DNA of 37,607 bases from an uncultured Cyclobacteriaceae bacterium (GCA_947492745.1 CANLOE010000073.1:1-37607), one strand, 5' to 3'; shown: positions 7,107 through 15,870, counted from the stretch's first letter. Translations and numbers: made by a program. Notes: generated by a model not told the origin, from the letters alone.

Positions 7107-7217
7107 TTAATCAAATCTATAACTTCTAAGATAGTTCATTAAATCATTACGGTCAAGTGCGACGGTAGGGGGACTATCTCTGAACTCATAGAGCAAAGAA
7201 ATCGCATCGGGTAACAT
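7107..7217 (-). pseudogene. Short coding-like fragment ending at element B3
   Basis: A 36-codon frame from ATG at 7217 (MLPDAISLLYEFRDSPPTVA, then LDRNDLMNYLRSYRFD) ends at TAA 7107-7109. It looks like the C-terminal end of a soluble protein. In frame, the codons before the ATG run straight into the terminal repeat of B3 and meet a stop there. It may be a gene tail cut by B3, or a small gene of its own. It lies 26 bases upstream of the broken membrane-protein gene on the same strand. Confidence 0.35.
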
Positions 7218-7222
7218 TTGAA

Positions 7223-7426
7223 ACCCGGATCATGCGTTGGAACTTCGTGCCGAGGGTTTAACCCAAAATGATCAATAGAGAACCTATTCCGCACATAAAT
7301 AGCAATGCATCAGCGAGTTTTATTGGATTTGCATAGCACCGCTATGGTGAATTCAAAAAGCTTAGCGCAACGACCGGTTTGCCGCTATTTAGATTCGTAG
7401 TAGATTTTCCAATGCATGATCTGGGT
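7223..7426 (+). repeat. Family B element carrying a C-type fragment (B3), 204 bp
   Basis: The ends ACCCGGATCATGCG and GCATGATCTGGGT are those of family B, and the central hairpin CATAGCACCGCTATGG is present. At an internal TTTA (7258-7261) the left arm is interrupted. ACCCAAAATGATCAATAG and following bases up to about 7311 match the left arm of the C-type element at 35486. TAA follows the right end (7427-7429), while GAA precedes the left end, so the duplication is decayed on one side. Confidence 0.85.
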
Positions 7427-7761
7427 TAAATCCCTGCCTGAAAGGCGAAAGAAAGCCTTCTACTACGATTTTTGAAAAAACAATCCCTGTATTCGGGAAA
7501 TGGATATTGAAGGGCAAGTAGAAGAGGAATCGGATACTGGGTAATACCACAAGTGGCCTTTCTGTTCGATTTATACCCAATCGTACTTGGTTTGGGAAAA
7601 GATGATTCCTTTTTGAACAATTGTGATCAATAGGAACGTCCTGGAGACTAATGACAATGACCAATGTACCCTATGCGCGTCACATCATAGCTGTTGATAT
7701 GGCCTCATTTCCTCTTTCATTTTCTCTTGAGTAGATTCAACTTCCGTTTTCTCACTATAGA
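7427..7761. repeat. Intergenic region with a family F-like unit
   Basis: No gene is supported. Positions 7573-7615 (TATACCCAATCGTACTTGGT, then TTGGGAAAAGATGATTCC) resemble 4502-4545. The remainder, up to the end of the antiporter gene at 7762, shows no recognisable coding signal. Confidence 0.4.
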
Positions 7762-9693
7762 TCACTTCGGCTTGTCAAACCTCAAGGTGATATTGCGCAG
7801 GCTTTCCACGGAACCGACCACCGTCAGCTGATCGCCTAGCCTTAACCGCGTATAGCCATGACTGATGAGCATCTGGCCCGCCCTCTTTACGGATAATATG
7901 ATGATATCGGGCGGTAGGCGCAGGTCGCGTAGCGAGAGTCCATGCAGTCCGGGATTCAGCAGTTCCAGATCTATGGTATCCTGTCCTTCCTGCATGCCCA
8001 AGAGTAAGGAAGCCGCCTGTGGTGAGCGCACAAAGTGGTCCAGCAAGCTGACGATAGCGGTAGAAGGGTCTACGATGAGGGCTCCCAGTTTGTGGAATTT
8101 ATCAAAATTATGGCGGTGGTTCAGGCGGACAATAACGTCTTTGGTACCTATTTTCTCATAGATCATCTCGCAGAGCTGGTAATTTTCCAGATCGGTCAGC
8201 ATCAGCACCATGGCTTCCGACAAATGAGCATCCATGGACTCCATGGACTCAAAGGATATTTCCTTAAACATGCGAATATCGATATCGGGATACTCTTTCA
8301 GGTCGATATCGTTTTTTAAGGAGACCAGTTTGACTACCCAGCCATGCTCCTGTAATTGCCGGGCCAATGCGATGGATTGACTCTCAAAGCCAAAAATGAT
8401 GGCATCCCTAAGACCATCAAATTCCGGGGTATCCGCCCGGCGATGTCCTTCGCCGACGATATTGATGGACCACTTGAACAAGGGTGGACCTACGATCTGG
8501 TTCAGTACAATAACGGCTATGACCACGGTAGCAAAGGACTGACCGAATTCAGGAAATCCTTTGGCCACAATTGTGGCTAGACCAAGCCCTACGCCTGCCT
8601 GTGTCACATAGGGCATCCAACTGATCCTATTGAACAAAGGTGGGTCTCCGGCCAGTGTCCCTCCCAGGTAGGCACCGATAACCATGGAGATCAAGCGTAC
8701 GGCAAAGAGTATGAGAGCGATAAGCCATACTTCCATCAAAATATCCAGTGCAAGGGAAGCCCCCGTCAGGGTAAAGAAAGTAATGTATACCAAAGGCCCT
8801 GTTTCTTCCAATATCTTGATGAACTCATACCTGAACTTGGTGAAATTGGTGACATAGAAGCTACCGATAATGCAGATCAGCAAAGGCTCGATCAGAAATT
8901 CCTTACCGAAAGCATCAAGGGTATAGGATTTGGTAAAATAGTACAATAGGTATACACTATAACCGAGGATAAGTATGCCCACGGTCTTGGTATACTGATG
9001 AAAATGCGACTGCAAGACCAAACGCAAGAGCAACCCTAGGATATATCCCAGAAAGAAGGAGACCAACAGCTCCATGAGCAGGATGAGCAGAAAAGCAAAA
9101 TTGAAATCGATGCCCTTGACGAGTGCATTGGCCACTGAAAAGTTAACGGCAAAGAGAACGATGACCAAAAAGTCCTTGATAACGGTCACGCCGATAGCAG
9201 TCTGTGTGAAAGGACCTTTAGCGCGCATCTCGTTGATGACCGCTATGGCCGAAGCAGGAGATCTAGCAACAAATATGGTCCCGATAAGTATGGCAATGGC
9301 GATACGGGCATCCGTGGAAAGGCTTTGCATGAAGGGAACATAATCCGCCAAGAAGAATACGGCGACACTGCTCAGCACAAAGGTAACGACCAGCTGGCCA
9401 AAGGTCATCCACTTGATACTGTTGAAACGGTCCCTAAGTTCTTTGAGGTACAGTTCGGCACTTGCGGCAAAGGCGATAAAGGCCAGAGAGATATCATTGA
9501 TAAAGCTGAGGTCCATCTTGGCCTGTACGGGGACGAGGTTCAGGATAAACGGACCGGAGACAATTCCCATGATCAGCAGCCCTGTGATCAGCGGGAGTTT
9601 TATTTTTTGAAATAACGTAGCTATCCGACTGGAGGCAACAGAGACCACCAAAAAACCGAAAAGTAACGTTAAGACACTTAAAAAGTAATTCAT
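7762..9693 (-). CDS. Cation:proton antiporter, CPA2 family, with TrkA-type C-terminus
   Basis: The 643-aa protein consists of a membrane domain (about 1-395, around 12 hydrophobic segments) of the KefB/CPA2 Na+(K+)/H+ exchanger type. A cytosolic TrkA-N-like nucleotide-binding domain follows (about 422-550, starting near DAIIFGFESQSIALARQLQE), then a TrkA-C-like domain (about 565-640, containing LSLRDLRLPPDIIILSVKRA). The TrkA-N glycine pattern is atypical (GFESQS rather than GxGxxG), so nucleotide binding is uncertain. It probably exports Na+ or K+ in exchange for protons. It stands alone, divergent from the DUF547 gene at 9854. A near-match to the -7 box (TAGATTTTG on the minus strand, about 9728-9736) lies upstream. 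Confidence 0.9.
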   Translation of the reverse strand: MNYFLSVLTLLFGFLVVSVASSRIATLFQKIKLPLITGLLIMGIVSGPFILNLVPVQAKMDLSFINDISLAFIAFAASAELYLKELRDRFNSIKWMTFGQLVVTFVLSSVAVFFLADYVPFMQSLSTDARIAIAILIGTIFVARSPASAIAVINEMRAKGPFTQTAIGVTVIKDFLVIVLFAVNFSVANALVKGIDFNFAFLLILLMELLVSFFLGYILGLLLRLVLQSHFHQYTKTVGILILGYSVYLLYYFTKSYTLDAFGKEFLIEPLLICIIGSFYVTNFTKFRYEFIKILEETGPLVYITFFTLTGASLALDILMEVWLIALILFAVRLISMVIGAYLGGTLAGDPPLFNRISWMPYVTQAGVGLGLATIVAKGFPEFGQSFATVVIAVIVLNQIVGPPLFKWSINIVGEGHRRADTPEFDGLRDAIIFGFESQSIALARQLQEHGWVVKLVSLKNDIDLKEYPDIDIRMFKEISFESMESMDAHLSEAMVLMLTDLENYQLCEMIYEKIGTKDVIVRLNHRHNFDKFHKLGALIVDPSTAIVSLLDHFVRSPQAASLLLGMQEGQDTIDLELLNPGLHGLSLRDLRLPPDIIILSVKRAGQMLISHGYTRLRLGDQLTVVGSVESLRNITLRFDKPK

Positions 9694-9853
9694 TTAAAGG
9701 TGATTTTTAGTTTTTGTTTCAGGCCACAAAATCTAAACTAAGTAAAATTCCCCAATTCATTGATAGTAGATTTCGTTAAAAATATTAAAATATTAATTTC
9801 GAGGGAAGAAAACTTGACTATATGGTGTTTATCCTTCCCCGATTCCTTCCATA

Positions 9854-10627
9854 ATGATACAGAAAGTCGCATGTACCTTACTGATAATCCTTCTCCTCAG
9901 CGGCTGTGGCCATGTCAACCCTTCGGATGAAAATTCGCGGCCCATAAAGCACAGGGCATGGAACGGTCTTTTACAACACTGTGTGGATGAACAAGGCTAT
10001 GTGGATTACCCTTGTTTTATAAAAAGGAAAGGCGAACTGGAAGATTATTTTGCGCTACTTCAGGAGAATGTGCCCAATGAGAGCTGGTCCAAAGCCGAAA
10101 GACTGGCCTACTGGATCAATGCCTATAATGCCTACACGGTAGGCTTGATACTAAGCTACTATCCCATCGGCAGTATCAAGGACATTGGCCCCAGCCTTCA
10201 GATTCCGCGCATCAATACCCCTTGGCAGATCGATTTTATTCCATTAGGGGATAAGCCTATCAATCTGGACAATATCGAGCATGATATCATAAGAACGCAA
10301 TTTGGGGAACCGCGCATACACTTCGCTCTGGTCTGCGCAGCCATATCCTGTCCCAAACTTAGAAACGAAGCCTATGAAGCTGCCCGACTGGAAGAACAAT
10401 TGGACGACCAAGCTGGGGATTTCCTTCGAAACCCTATCAAAAACCAACTGAAAAGGGATAAAGTGAGCCTCTCAAGGATTTTTTTATGGTATGGAAGTGA
10501 TTTCAAGAAAGAAGGAATCAGTCTCATTGATTATCTTAATGAGCATACTACGACCGGCATCAAAAAAGACGCGGATATCACCTATATGAAATATGACTGG
10601 AGGCTGAATGCTGTCAGCAATCGTTAA
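9854..10627 (+). CDS. DUF547-domain lipoprotein
   Basis: The 257-aa protein has a lipoprotein signal peptide with the lipobox LLSGC, which places the lipidated cysteine at residue 18. The rest is a DUF547 domain (about 35-245), recognisable from AERLAYWINAYNAYTVGLIL, IEHDIIRTQFGEPRIHFALV and the Cys-containing CAAISCPKLRNEAYEAARLE. The biochemical role of DUF547 in bacteria is not established. Location is predicted to be the periplasmic face of a membrane. The ATG at 9854 gives the signal peptide directly. It converges with mazG, with only 33 bases between the two ends. Confidence 0.9.
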   Translation: MIQKVACTLLIILLLSGCGHVNPSDENSRPIKHRAWNGLLQHCVDEQGYVDYPCFIKRKGELEDYFALLQENVPNESWSKAERLAYWINAYNAYTVGLILSYYPIGSIKDIGPSLQIPRINTPWQIDFIPLGDKPINLDNIEHDIIRTQFGEPRIHFALVCAAISCPKLRNEAYEAARLEEQLDDQAGDFLRNPIKNQLKRDKVSLSRIFLWYGSDFKKEGISLIDYLNEHTTTGIKKDADITYMKYDWRLNAVSNR

Positions 10628-10660
10628 TCGATAGTTGCTCCTGCCATGGTATCATTTTTT

Positions 10661-11476
10661 TTATTGCTTTTTGGCCTTCTCCCAGTACCCGTCCATCTCT
10701 TCAAGGCTCATCTCGCCCATCTGCTTGCCATCTTTGGCCGCTTCGACTTCCAGGTACTGAAAGCGCTTGATGAATTTCTTATTGGTCCTTTCCAATGCTT
10801 CTTCTGGGTTGATTTCCAAAAATCGCGCATAATTGATCAAAGAAAAGAGCAAATCCCCGAATTCGTCCTGCGCTTTTTCCTTGTCCGGCATCTGCCCGTT
10901 TTCACTATCGAATTCTGCTTTGAACTCCTCCATTTCTTCTTCGACTTTCGCCCATACCTGTTCTTTTTCATCCCAGTCAAAGCCGACACCTCTTGCTTTT
11001 TCCTGTATGCGCATGGCTTTGACCACCGCAGGCAAGGACTGTGGTACCCCACCCAGAACGGAAGTATTTCCTTTTTCTTTCAGTTTTATCTTTTCCCAGT
11101 TTTCCTTGACAGCCTGTTCATCATCGGCCTGTACATCTCCATAGATATGTGGATGACGGCGGACCAGTTTATCACAGACACTGTTCAGGACATCCGCGAT
11201 ATCGAAGTCATCCGTTTCACTGGCTATTTTGGCATAAAAGACATTGTGCAACATCAGGTCTCCCAGTTCACCACGGATGTCTTCAGCGTTTTTTTCCAGA
11301 ATGGCATCGGAGAGCTCGTAGGTCTCCTCGATGGTCAGGTGCCTTAGGCTTTCCATCGTCTGCTTCCTGTCCCAGGGGCAGTTTGACCTCAATTCATCCA
11401 TAATGGTCAGCAAACGGTCAAAAGCCTGGAGCTTGGCAGGTCGATTCTTATCTACGGTGGTTTTTATCTTGTTCAT
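10661..11476 (-). CDS. mazG: Nucleoside triphosphate pyrophosphohydrolase MazG
   Basis: The 271-aa protein has the two MazG repeats of the full-length house-cleaning enzyme, which hydrolyses NTPs or dNTPs to NMP and pyrophosphate. The first repeat contains CPWDRKQTMESLRHLTIEET (33-52) with the metal-binding EExxE (50-54) and LGDLMLH (71-77). The second contains EEEMEEFKAEF and DEFGDLLFSLINYARFLEIN. The length is normal for the family. The gene diverges from the small Cys-rich membrane protein at 11574 across 97 bases. Confidence 0.95.
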   Translation of the reverse strand: MNKIKTTVDKNRPAKLQAFDRLLTIMDELRSNCPWDRKQTMESLRHLTIEETYELSDAILEKNAEDIRGELGDLMLHNVFYAKIASETDDFDIADVLNSVCDKLVRRHPHIYGDVQADDEQAVKENWEKIKLKEKGNTSVLGGVPQSLPAVVKAMRIQEKARGVGFDWDEKEQVWAKVEEEMEEFKAEFDSENGQMPDKEKAQDEFGDLLFSLINYARFLEINPEEALERTNKKFIKRFQYLEVEAAKDGKQMGEMSLEEMDGYWEKAKKQ

Positions 11477-11524
11477 AAGGGCGAGGAGCAGACGTATTTA
11501 TTCGAAACTTTCATCACGCATTGC

Positions 11525-11552
11525 TTGTTTTAACTTTAAAGATTTACTTTTG
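11525..11552 (+). promoter_or_regulatory. Bacteroidota-type promoter of the 11574 gene
   Basis: TTG (11525-11527; another at 11521-11523) precedes TACTTTTG (11545-11552), an exact TAnnTTTG box. The spacing (17 or 21 bases) fits the known range. The ATG follows 21 bases later. Confidence 0.6.
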
Positions 11553-11573
11553 CACAAACAATACTATAAATAT

Positions 11574-11804
11574 ATGACAACCGCATTAGTTACGATTGGT
11601 TTTATCGGTTTGTTTTTTGCCTTGATGTCCGTAAGGCTCATTTTTCTGAAAAATGGTAAGTTCAAGGGTACCTGTGCTTCACAGAGTCCTTTTCTGAACA
11701 AAGAAGGGGCTACCTGCGGTTACTGCGGGAAAAAAATGGGTGAAGACGAGGCTTGTGGCAACCCTGACTCTGAAGTAAATAAGGTCATGGGCAAGTTTGC
11801 CTAA
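11574..11804 (+). CDS. Small Cys-rich membrane protein, NqrM-like
   Basis: The 76-aa protein has one N-terminal membrane helix (about 3-24, VTIGFIGLFFALMSVRLIF). A short soluble tail follows with four cysteines, in GTCAS, the pair CGYCG, and EACGN. A single helix plus four cysteines is the layout of NqrM (DUF539), the small factor that helps mature Na+-translocating NADH:quinone reductase. Similar proteins are common in Bacteroidota, but no nqr genes are in this window, so the link rests on the cysteine pattern only. I chose the ATG at 11574 because it gives a normal membrane helix and lies just after a good promoter; the open frame upstream overlaps the mazG start. Confidence 0.75.
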   Translation: MTTALVTIGFIGLFFALMSVRLIFLKNGKFKGTCASQSPFLNKEGATCGYCGKKMGEDEACGNPDSEVNKVMGKFA

Positions 11805-12311
11805 CTTGCTATTTTCTGAAAATCAGCTGTGTGGGATTTCATTCTTTATCTCGATGGTTAGGTTTTTTATTGATCGAGTGCAACAATAATGGCTTTGTTT
11901 TCTTCAAATGAACAGAAAACAGAAGTGTAATTATGAAATATCCCTAAGGTTAGGATATTTTTGTGAGGAAGGATAAAATTCAAGGAACATGGAACTGTTT
12001 CGCTCAAACTTCCTGAGCAATGCCTCAAAATCGGAGACTTCCTTTTTGGAAATTGAGCATTCAGAGTTCGGACATTTCCTGATACGCAAAACATTTCTCA
12101 AAAGGGAGAACAGATCATAAGGCTGAAATCGGTTTACTCATTGGCCCGTAAGCCCTTTCCAAAATCCGTCAGAAGCCATGACACGAACCTCATCCAAATC
12201 TTTCAAGCCCCATTGAATATTTTCTTTTCGTACTTCGGTCAACTCATCCCTCCTCTCCTTACCCGAATTGGTTCTTGATAATTTGATAAAATTAATCAAT
12301 TTCAACAGGTT
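11805..12311. other. Intergenic region with possible gene remnants
   Basis: No certain gene is present. A plus-strand frame at 11989-12120 would give a 43-aa peptide (MELFRSNFLSNASKSETSFL and onward). The minus-strand segment 12138-12297 reads NFIKLSRTNSGKERRDELTE and further to WKGLTGQ, ending in TGA; it looks like the tail of a soluble charged protein. Its open frame continues upstream only through repeat C6, which may have truncated the gene. Both are too short to call with confidence. Confidence 0.3.
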
Positions 12312-12404
12312 TGCATCATTAAGGTGACGAACCTGCATAGCATAAAACTGCTGATTTTGAAGCAATTTATGTTCGGAACAGGAATGCCACCGATCAATTT
12401 GGGT
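12312..12404 (-). repeat. Truncated family C element, right half (C6)
   Basis: The segment matches the right part of C2 (22401-22498), with GCATCATTAAGGTGA, GCTGATTTTGAAGC and the end GATCAATTTGGGT. The left half is missing. It is followed by TAA (12405-12407), which is shared with the next element, so the two terminal repeats face each other as two 14-bp arms around one base. Confidence 0.75.
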
Positions 12405-12407
12405 TAA

Positions 12408-12574
12408 ACCCAAATTGATCGATAGAAATCGTAATGAGCATATAATTAGCAAAATATCAGCCATTTGTATTCGTTCGGCATAGCACCGCTATGGTGAATT
12501 CAAAAATACGTAGTGCAACGACCGGTTCGCAGCTATTTAGATCCGCAGTAGATTTTTCAATGCATGACCTGGGT
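12408..12574 (+). repeat. Chimeric C/B palindromic element (B4), 167 bp
   Basis: The left half, from ACCCAAATTGATCGATAG through CATTTGTATTCGTTCGG, matches the left half of the C-type element at 35486-35651 read on its minus strand. The right half, from the hairpin CATAGCACCGCTATGG through AACGTAGTGCAACGACC-like sequence to GCATGACCTGGGT, is family B. The switch lies in the hairpin core that the two families share. TAA flanks both sides (12405-12407 and 12575-12577). Confidence 0.85.
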
Positions 12575-12801
12575 TAAATTCAGCAGCACTCATTTCTTTT
12601 TTATGCAAAGACACAAAACATCAGAACAATAAGAGCGGTCTAATGAAGCAGGGTAGTTTATAACGTTGATTCCGTGAGAGATTTCAATACCTCACTACAA
12701 TCTCTGAACCCTCTAAAAAGTTCAATATTTGACATACTCCCTGTAGGACAGTAGCTCTCAGGAAGTAGAAAAAATACTTTTTCGGTAGGAATAAAAATCA
12801 C

Positions 12802-12809
12802 TACATTTG
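12802..12809 (+). promoter_or_regulatory. -7 promoter box of glmM
   Basis: TACATTTG is an exact TAnnTTTG box, 27 bases before the chosen TTG start. No clean TTTG -33 element is visible, only a T-run near 12777-12781. The box overlaps the more upstream TTG at 12807, which argues against starting translation there. Confidence 0.55.
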
Positions 12810-12836
12810 CTCACCACAAATCAAATCCATACCACA

Positions 12837-14228
12837 TTGACACTAATTAAGTCCATATCGGGTATCAGGGGAACCATAGGGGGAAAATCCGAAGAAGGCC
12901 TAACGCCCACTGATATCGTCAAGTTCACCACCGCCTATGCCGCTTGGGTCAAAGAACATTCGGCCAATACAAAGGTCGTTATCGGTCGGGATGCTCGCCC
13001 TTCGGGCGAGATGGTCGCCAAACTGGTAGCGGGTACATTACAGAGCATGGGTATCGATGTGGTAGACTTAGGTCTGACCACTACACCTACCGTAGAAATT
13101 GCCGTTCCTTTGGAAAATGCCGGTGGAGGTATAATACTGACAGCAAGTCACAATCCTGTGCAGTGGAATGCGCTGAAGCTGCTGAACGAAAAAGGAGAAT
13201 TCCTATCCGCCGATGCGGGTGCTGAGCTCATCGCTATCGCTGATAGTGGTACTTTGGAGTTTTCTTCGGTAAAGCAACTGGGCAAATACAGCCGGAACGA
13301 TAGCTATCTGAAAAAACATATCGACTTGATACTGGACCTTCCCGAAGTCGATACCGAAGCCATACAGAAGAAAAAGTTCAAGGTATTAGTGGACGCTGTC
13401 AACTCTACAGGGGGCATTGCCGTACCACTGTTGCTCAAAGCGCTCGGCGTTGAAAGTATAGAAGAACTCTATTGTGAGCCCAATGGGCTCTTCCCTCATA
13501 ACCCAGAGCCGCTGCCCGAGAATCTAACCCATGCCATTACGGGTATGAAAAACGGTTCTTTCGACCTTGGCATCGTTGTGGACCCCGATGTGGACCGGCT
13601 TGCACTCATCTGTGAAGATGGCTCCCCATTCGGTGAAGAATATACGCTAGTGGCAGTAGCTGACTACATTCTCGGATTGAAAGGTGGCAATACGGTATCC
13701 AATCTATCTTCGACCCGAGCGCTACAGGATATCACCCAAAAACATGGGGGCACTTACAATGCTTCTGCGGTAGGAGAAGTCAATGTTGTGGAGAAAATGA
13801 AGTCCACGAAAGCCACTATCGGTGGTGAGGGAAATGGTGGTGTTATCTATCCCGAACTGCATTATGGCAGGGATGCCCTAGTCGGAATTGCGCTCTTTTT
13901 GAGCCATTTGGCAAAATCAGAAAAATCCACTTCCAGGTTAAGGGCAAGTTATCCCAACTATTTCATTTCCAAGAACAAAATCGACCTTTCACTGGACATC
14001 GATGTCGATCAAGTGCTAAAAGGGATAGAACAAAAATACGCTCAACAGCCTGTAAATACCATCGATGGAGTTAAGATAACATTCGACAATGAATGGGTGC
14101 ACTTGAGAAAGTCGAATACCGAACCCATTATCAGGATATATGCGGAGTCTCCTTCTTTGGCTACGGCAGAGCATCTTGCCAATAAGATCATTTCGGATAT
14201 CAAGGAAATCGTCTCCGCTAAAGTGTAG
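12837..14228 (+). CDS. glmM: Phosphoglucosamine mutase
   Basis: The 463-aa enzyme interconverts glucosamine-6-phosphate and glucosamine-1-phosphate on the way to UDP-GlcNAc for peptidoglycan and lipopolysaccharide. The alpha-D-phosphohexomutase signatures are complete: the phosphoserine loop TASHNP with Ser104, the Mg2+ loop DPDVDR, the sugar-binding GEGNGG and the phosphate-binding NTEPIIRIYAES near the end. There is no ATG in the right place. A TTG at 12837 gives MTLIKSISGIRGTIGG, the usual start of Bacteroidota homologues, so I use it. An earlier in-frame TTG (12807) lies inside the promoter box. A possible terminator (14340-14376) lies downstream. Confidence 0.95.
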   Translation: MTLIKSISGIRGTIGGKSEEGLTPTDIVKFTTAYAAWVKEHSANTKVVIGRDARPSGEMVAKLVAGTLQSMGIDVVDLGLTTTPTVEIAVPLENAGGGIILTASHNPVQWNALKLLNEKGEFLSADAGAELIAIADSGTLEFSSVKQLGKYSRNDSYLKKHIDLILDLPEVDTEAIQKKKFKVLVDAVNSTGGIAVPLLLKALGVESIEELYCEPNGLFPHNPEPLPENLTHAITGMKNGSFDLGIVVDPDVDRLALICEDGSPFGEEYTLVAVADYILGLKGGNTVSNLSSTRALQDITQKHGGTYNASAVGEVNVVEKMKSTKATIGGEGNGGVIYPELHYGRDALVGIALFLSHLAKSEKSTSRLRASYPNYFISKNKIDLSLDIDVDQVLKGIEQKYAQQPVNTIDGVKITFDNEWVHLRKSNTEPIIRIYAESPSLATAEHLANKIISDIKEIVSAKV

Positions 14229-14339
14229 ATCAAAGAGAGGTAAACGGGAATAACCGTTAAGTAGCGAATTCCTCTTGGTAACGGATAGGTATCCAATACA
14301 ATGAAGCCTAACTTACTCCCATATAGGGCTGATGCTGCT

Positions 14340-14376
14340 GTACCCCTAGAAGTTATCTTTGGGGTACTTTCTCCGT
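14340..14376 (+). terminator. Possible terminator after glmM
   Basis: GTACCCC (14340-14346) and GGGGTAC (14361-14367) form a perfect 7-bp stem around a 14-base loop, with TTTCTCCGTTTTTT following. The stem is right but the T-run is interrupted. The rest of the gap from 14229 to 14565 has nothing recognisable; an open frame at 14301-14519 spans the hairpin and does not look like a protein. Confidence 0.4.
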
Positions 14377-14565
14377 TTTTTACCGATGAGGTTTTTATAG
14401 GGTATGGAAAGAAGCATGATTCCAAAATTTTTGTAGTGTCAGGCCATTTTCATTGCACACATCCATTATGGGCGGTTACAATGAACCAACTGGTTTCGAT
14501 CAACGTTAAGACTCATTGACCTTTAGAGGTAATCGGTTTTTTTGGATGTTATAAACTCAAAGACA

Positions 14566-15705
14566 ATGAAAGTATATCTCGATAATGCCGCGACGACAGC
14601 TTTGGACCCGGAAGTATTCGAAGCCATGAAGCCCTACCTTCTCCATCACTATGGCAACCCCTCCTCTACACATGCCCATGGCAGGGAAGTGAGGTCCGGT
14701 ATCGAATATGCCCGTAAGCAGATCGCTTCTTTACTGAATGCCAGTCCAGGGGAGATTATTTTCACCTCAGGAGGGACCGAAGCGGATAATGCCATGATTC
14801 GCTGTAGTGTGGATGTACTGGGTATAACAGATATTATTACTTCCAAAATCGAGCACCATGCCGTATTACATACCGTAGAGGAGCTTGCCGAGAGGGGAAA
14901 GGTAAAACTTCACTATGTCGCACTCTCAGAAACGGGCTGTTTGGATTACGAGCATTTGGAATCACTGCTAAAAGCAAACCCTAAGGCAATGGTCACTCTG
15001 ATGCATGCCAACAATGAAATAGGAAATATCTATGATATCCAGAGAATCGGGGAGTTATGCGAAGAATATGATGCGCTGTTTCACTCTGATACGGTTCAGA
15101 CCATAGGACATTATGCCTATGACCTGAGCCAGTTGAAAGTCCATGGTATAGTAGGCTCTGCTCACAAATTCCATGGACCAAAAGGTGTCGGTTTTCTCTA
15201 TATATCCAAAAAGAAAAAAATAAAACCATTTATATCCGGTGGTGCCCAAGAGCGGAACATGAGGGGAGGTACCGAAAATGTGTATGGTATCATCGGTCTG
15301 GCCAAAGCCTTGGAAATTGCCTATCGCGATATGGCTCAACATCAGCAGCATATACAAGCTTTAAAAAATAGGATGATGGAAAGGTTGATAGAGGGCATTC
15401 CGGGCATTGCTTTCAATGGCAAGTGTCATCAATCCGAAGAGAGCTTATATACTGTGCTGAACGTCAGTCTACCTTCTTCGACCATCAATGATATGCTGGT
15501 ATTCCAGCTGGACCTTCAGGGCATATCCGCTTCTGGTGGAAGTGCCTGCTCCAGTGGTGCACTGGCAGGTTCGCATGTCATAGCCAACCTGAATAGCTCT
15601 TCGGAAAGAGGAGTGGTACGCTTCTCCTTCAGCAAGTACAACACTATAGAAGAAATAGATTATACCGCAGGTCAATTGAAAGCATTATACTCGGTAGAGG
15701 TATAG
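14566..15705 (+). CDS. Cysteine desulfurase, IscS/NifS class
   Basis: The 379-aa PLP enzyme transfers sulfur from cysteine to its own active-site cysteine for Fe-S cluster or thio-cofactor synthesis. The N-terminal YLDNAATTALDP, the PLP contacts TSGGTEADN and SKIEHHAVLHT, the Schiff-base lysine Lys201 in GSAHKFHGPKG, and the catalytic Cys328 in SGGSACSSGAL are all present. The SSG-containing active-site loop is typical of group I (IscS/NifS-like) enzymes. ATG at 14566 (MKVYLDNAATT) fits the family start; an in-frame TTG eight codons upstream is less likely. No iscU or suf genes are adjacent, so the partner is not known. The gene is not in an operon with glmM (337 bases between). Confidence 0.94.
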   Translation: MKVYLDNAATTALDPEVFEAMKPYLLHHYGNPSSTHAHGREVRSGIEYARKQIASLLNASPGEIIFTSGGTEADNAMIRCSVDVLGITDIITSKIEHHAVLHTVEELAERGKVKLHYVALSETGCLDYEHLESLLKANPKAMVTLMHANNEIGNIYDIQRIGELCEEYDALFHSDTVQTIGHYAYDLSQLKVHGIVGSAHKFHGPKGVGFLYISKKKKIKPFISGGAQERNMRGGTENVYGIIGLAKALEIAYRDMAQHQQHIQALKNRMMERLIEGIPGIAFNGKCHQSEESLYTVLNVSLPSSTINDMLVFQLDLQGISASGGSACSSGALAGSHVIANLNSSSERGVVRFSFSKYNTIEEIDYTAGQLKALYSVEV

Positions 15706-15870
15706 ACCATCACTACCATCGGCCAAACCCTTGATCGATCAAATGGGCTAATTTTCATCCGGTATATCCCTGTACATCTCAAAATCTTTATTATATTCAC
15801 TGGGGAATAGCTTTATCTGCGCTTAACCCTTTTTCATGAAGCTCCATTGTATACATTGGGCTTAGGTTCA

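Noticed and set aside
14301-14519. Plus-strand 72-codon frame between glmM and the cysteine desulfurase
   Set aside because: It crosses the putative terminator stem and does not resemble a folded protein.
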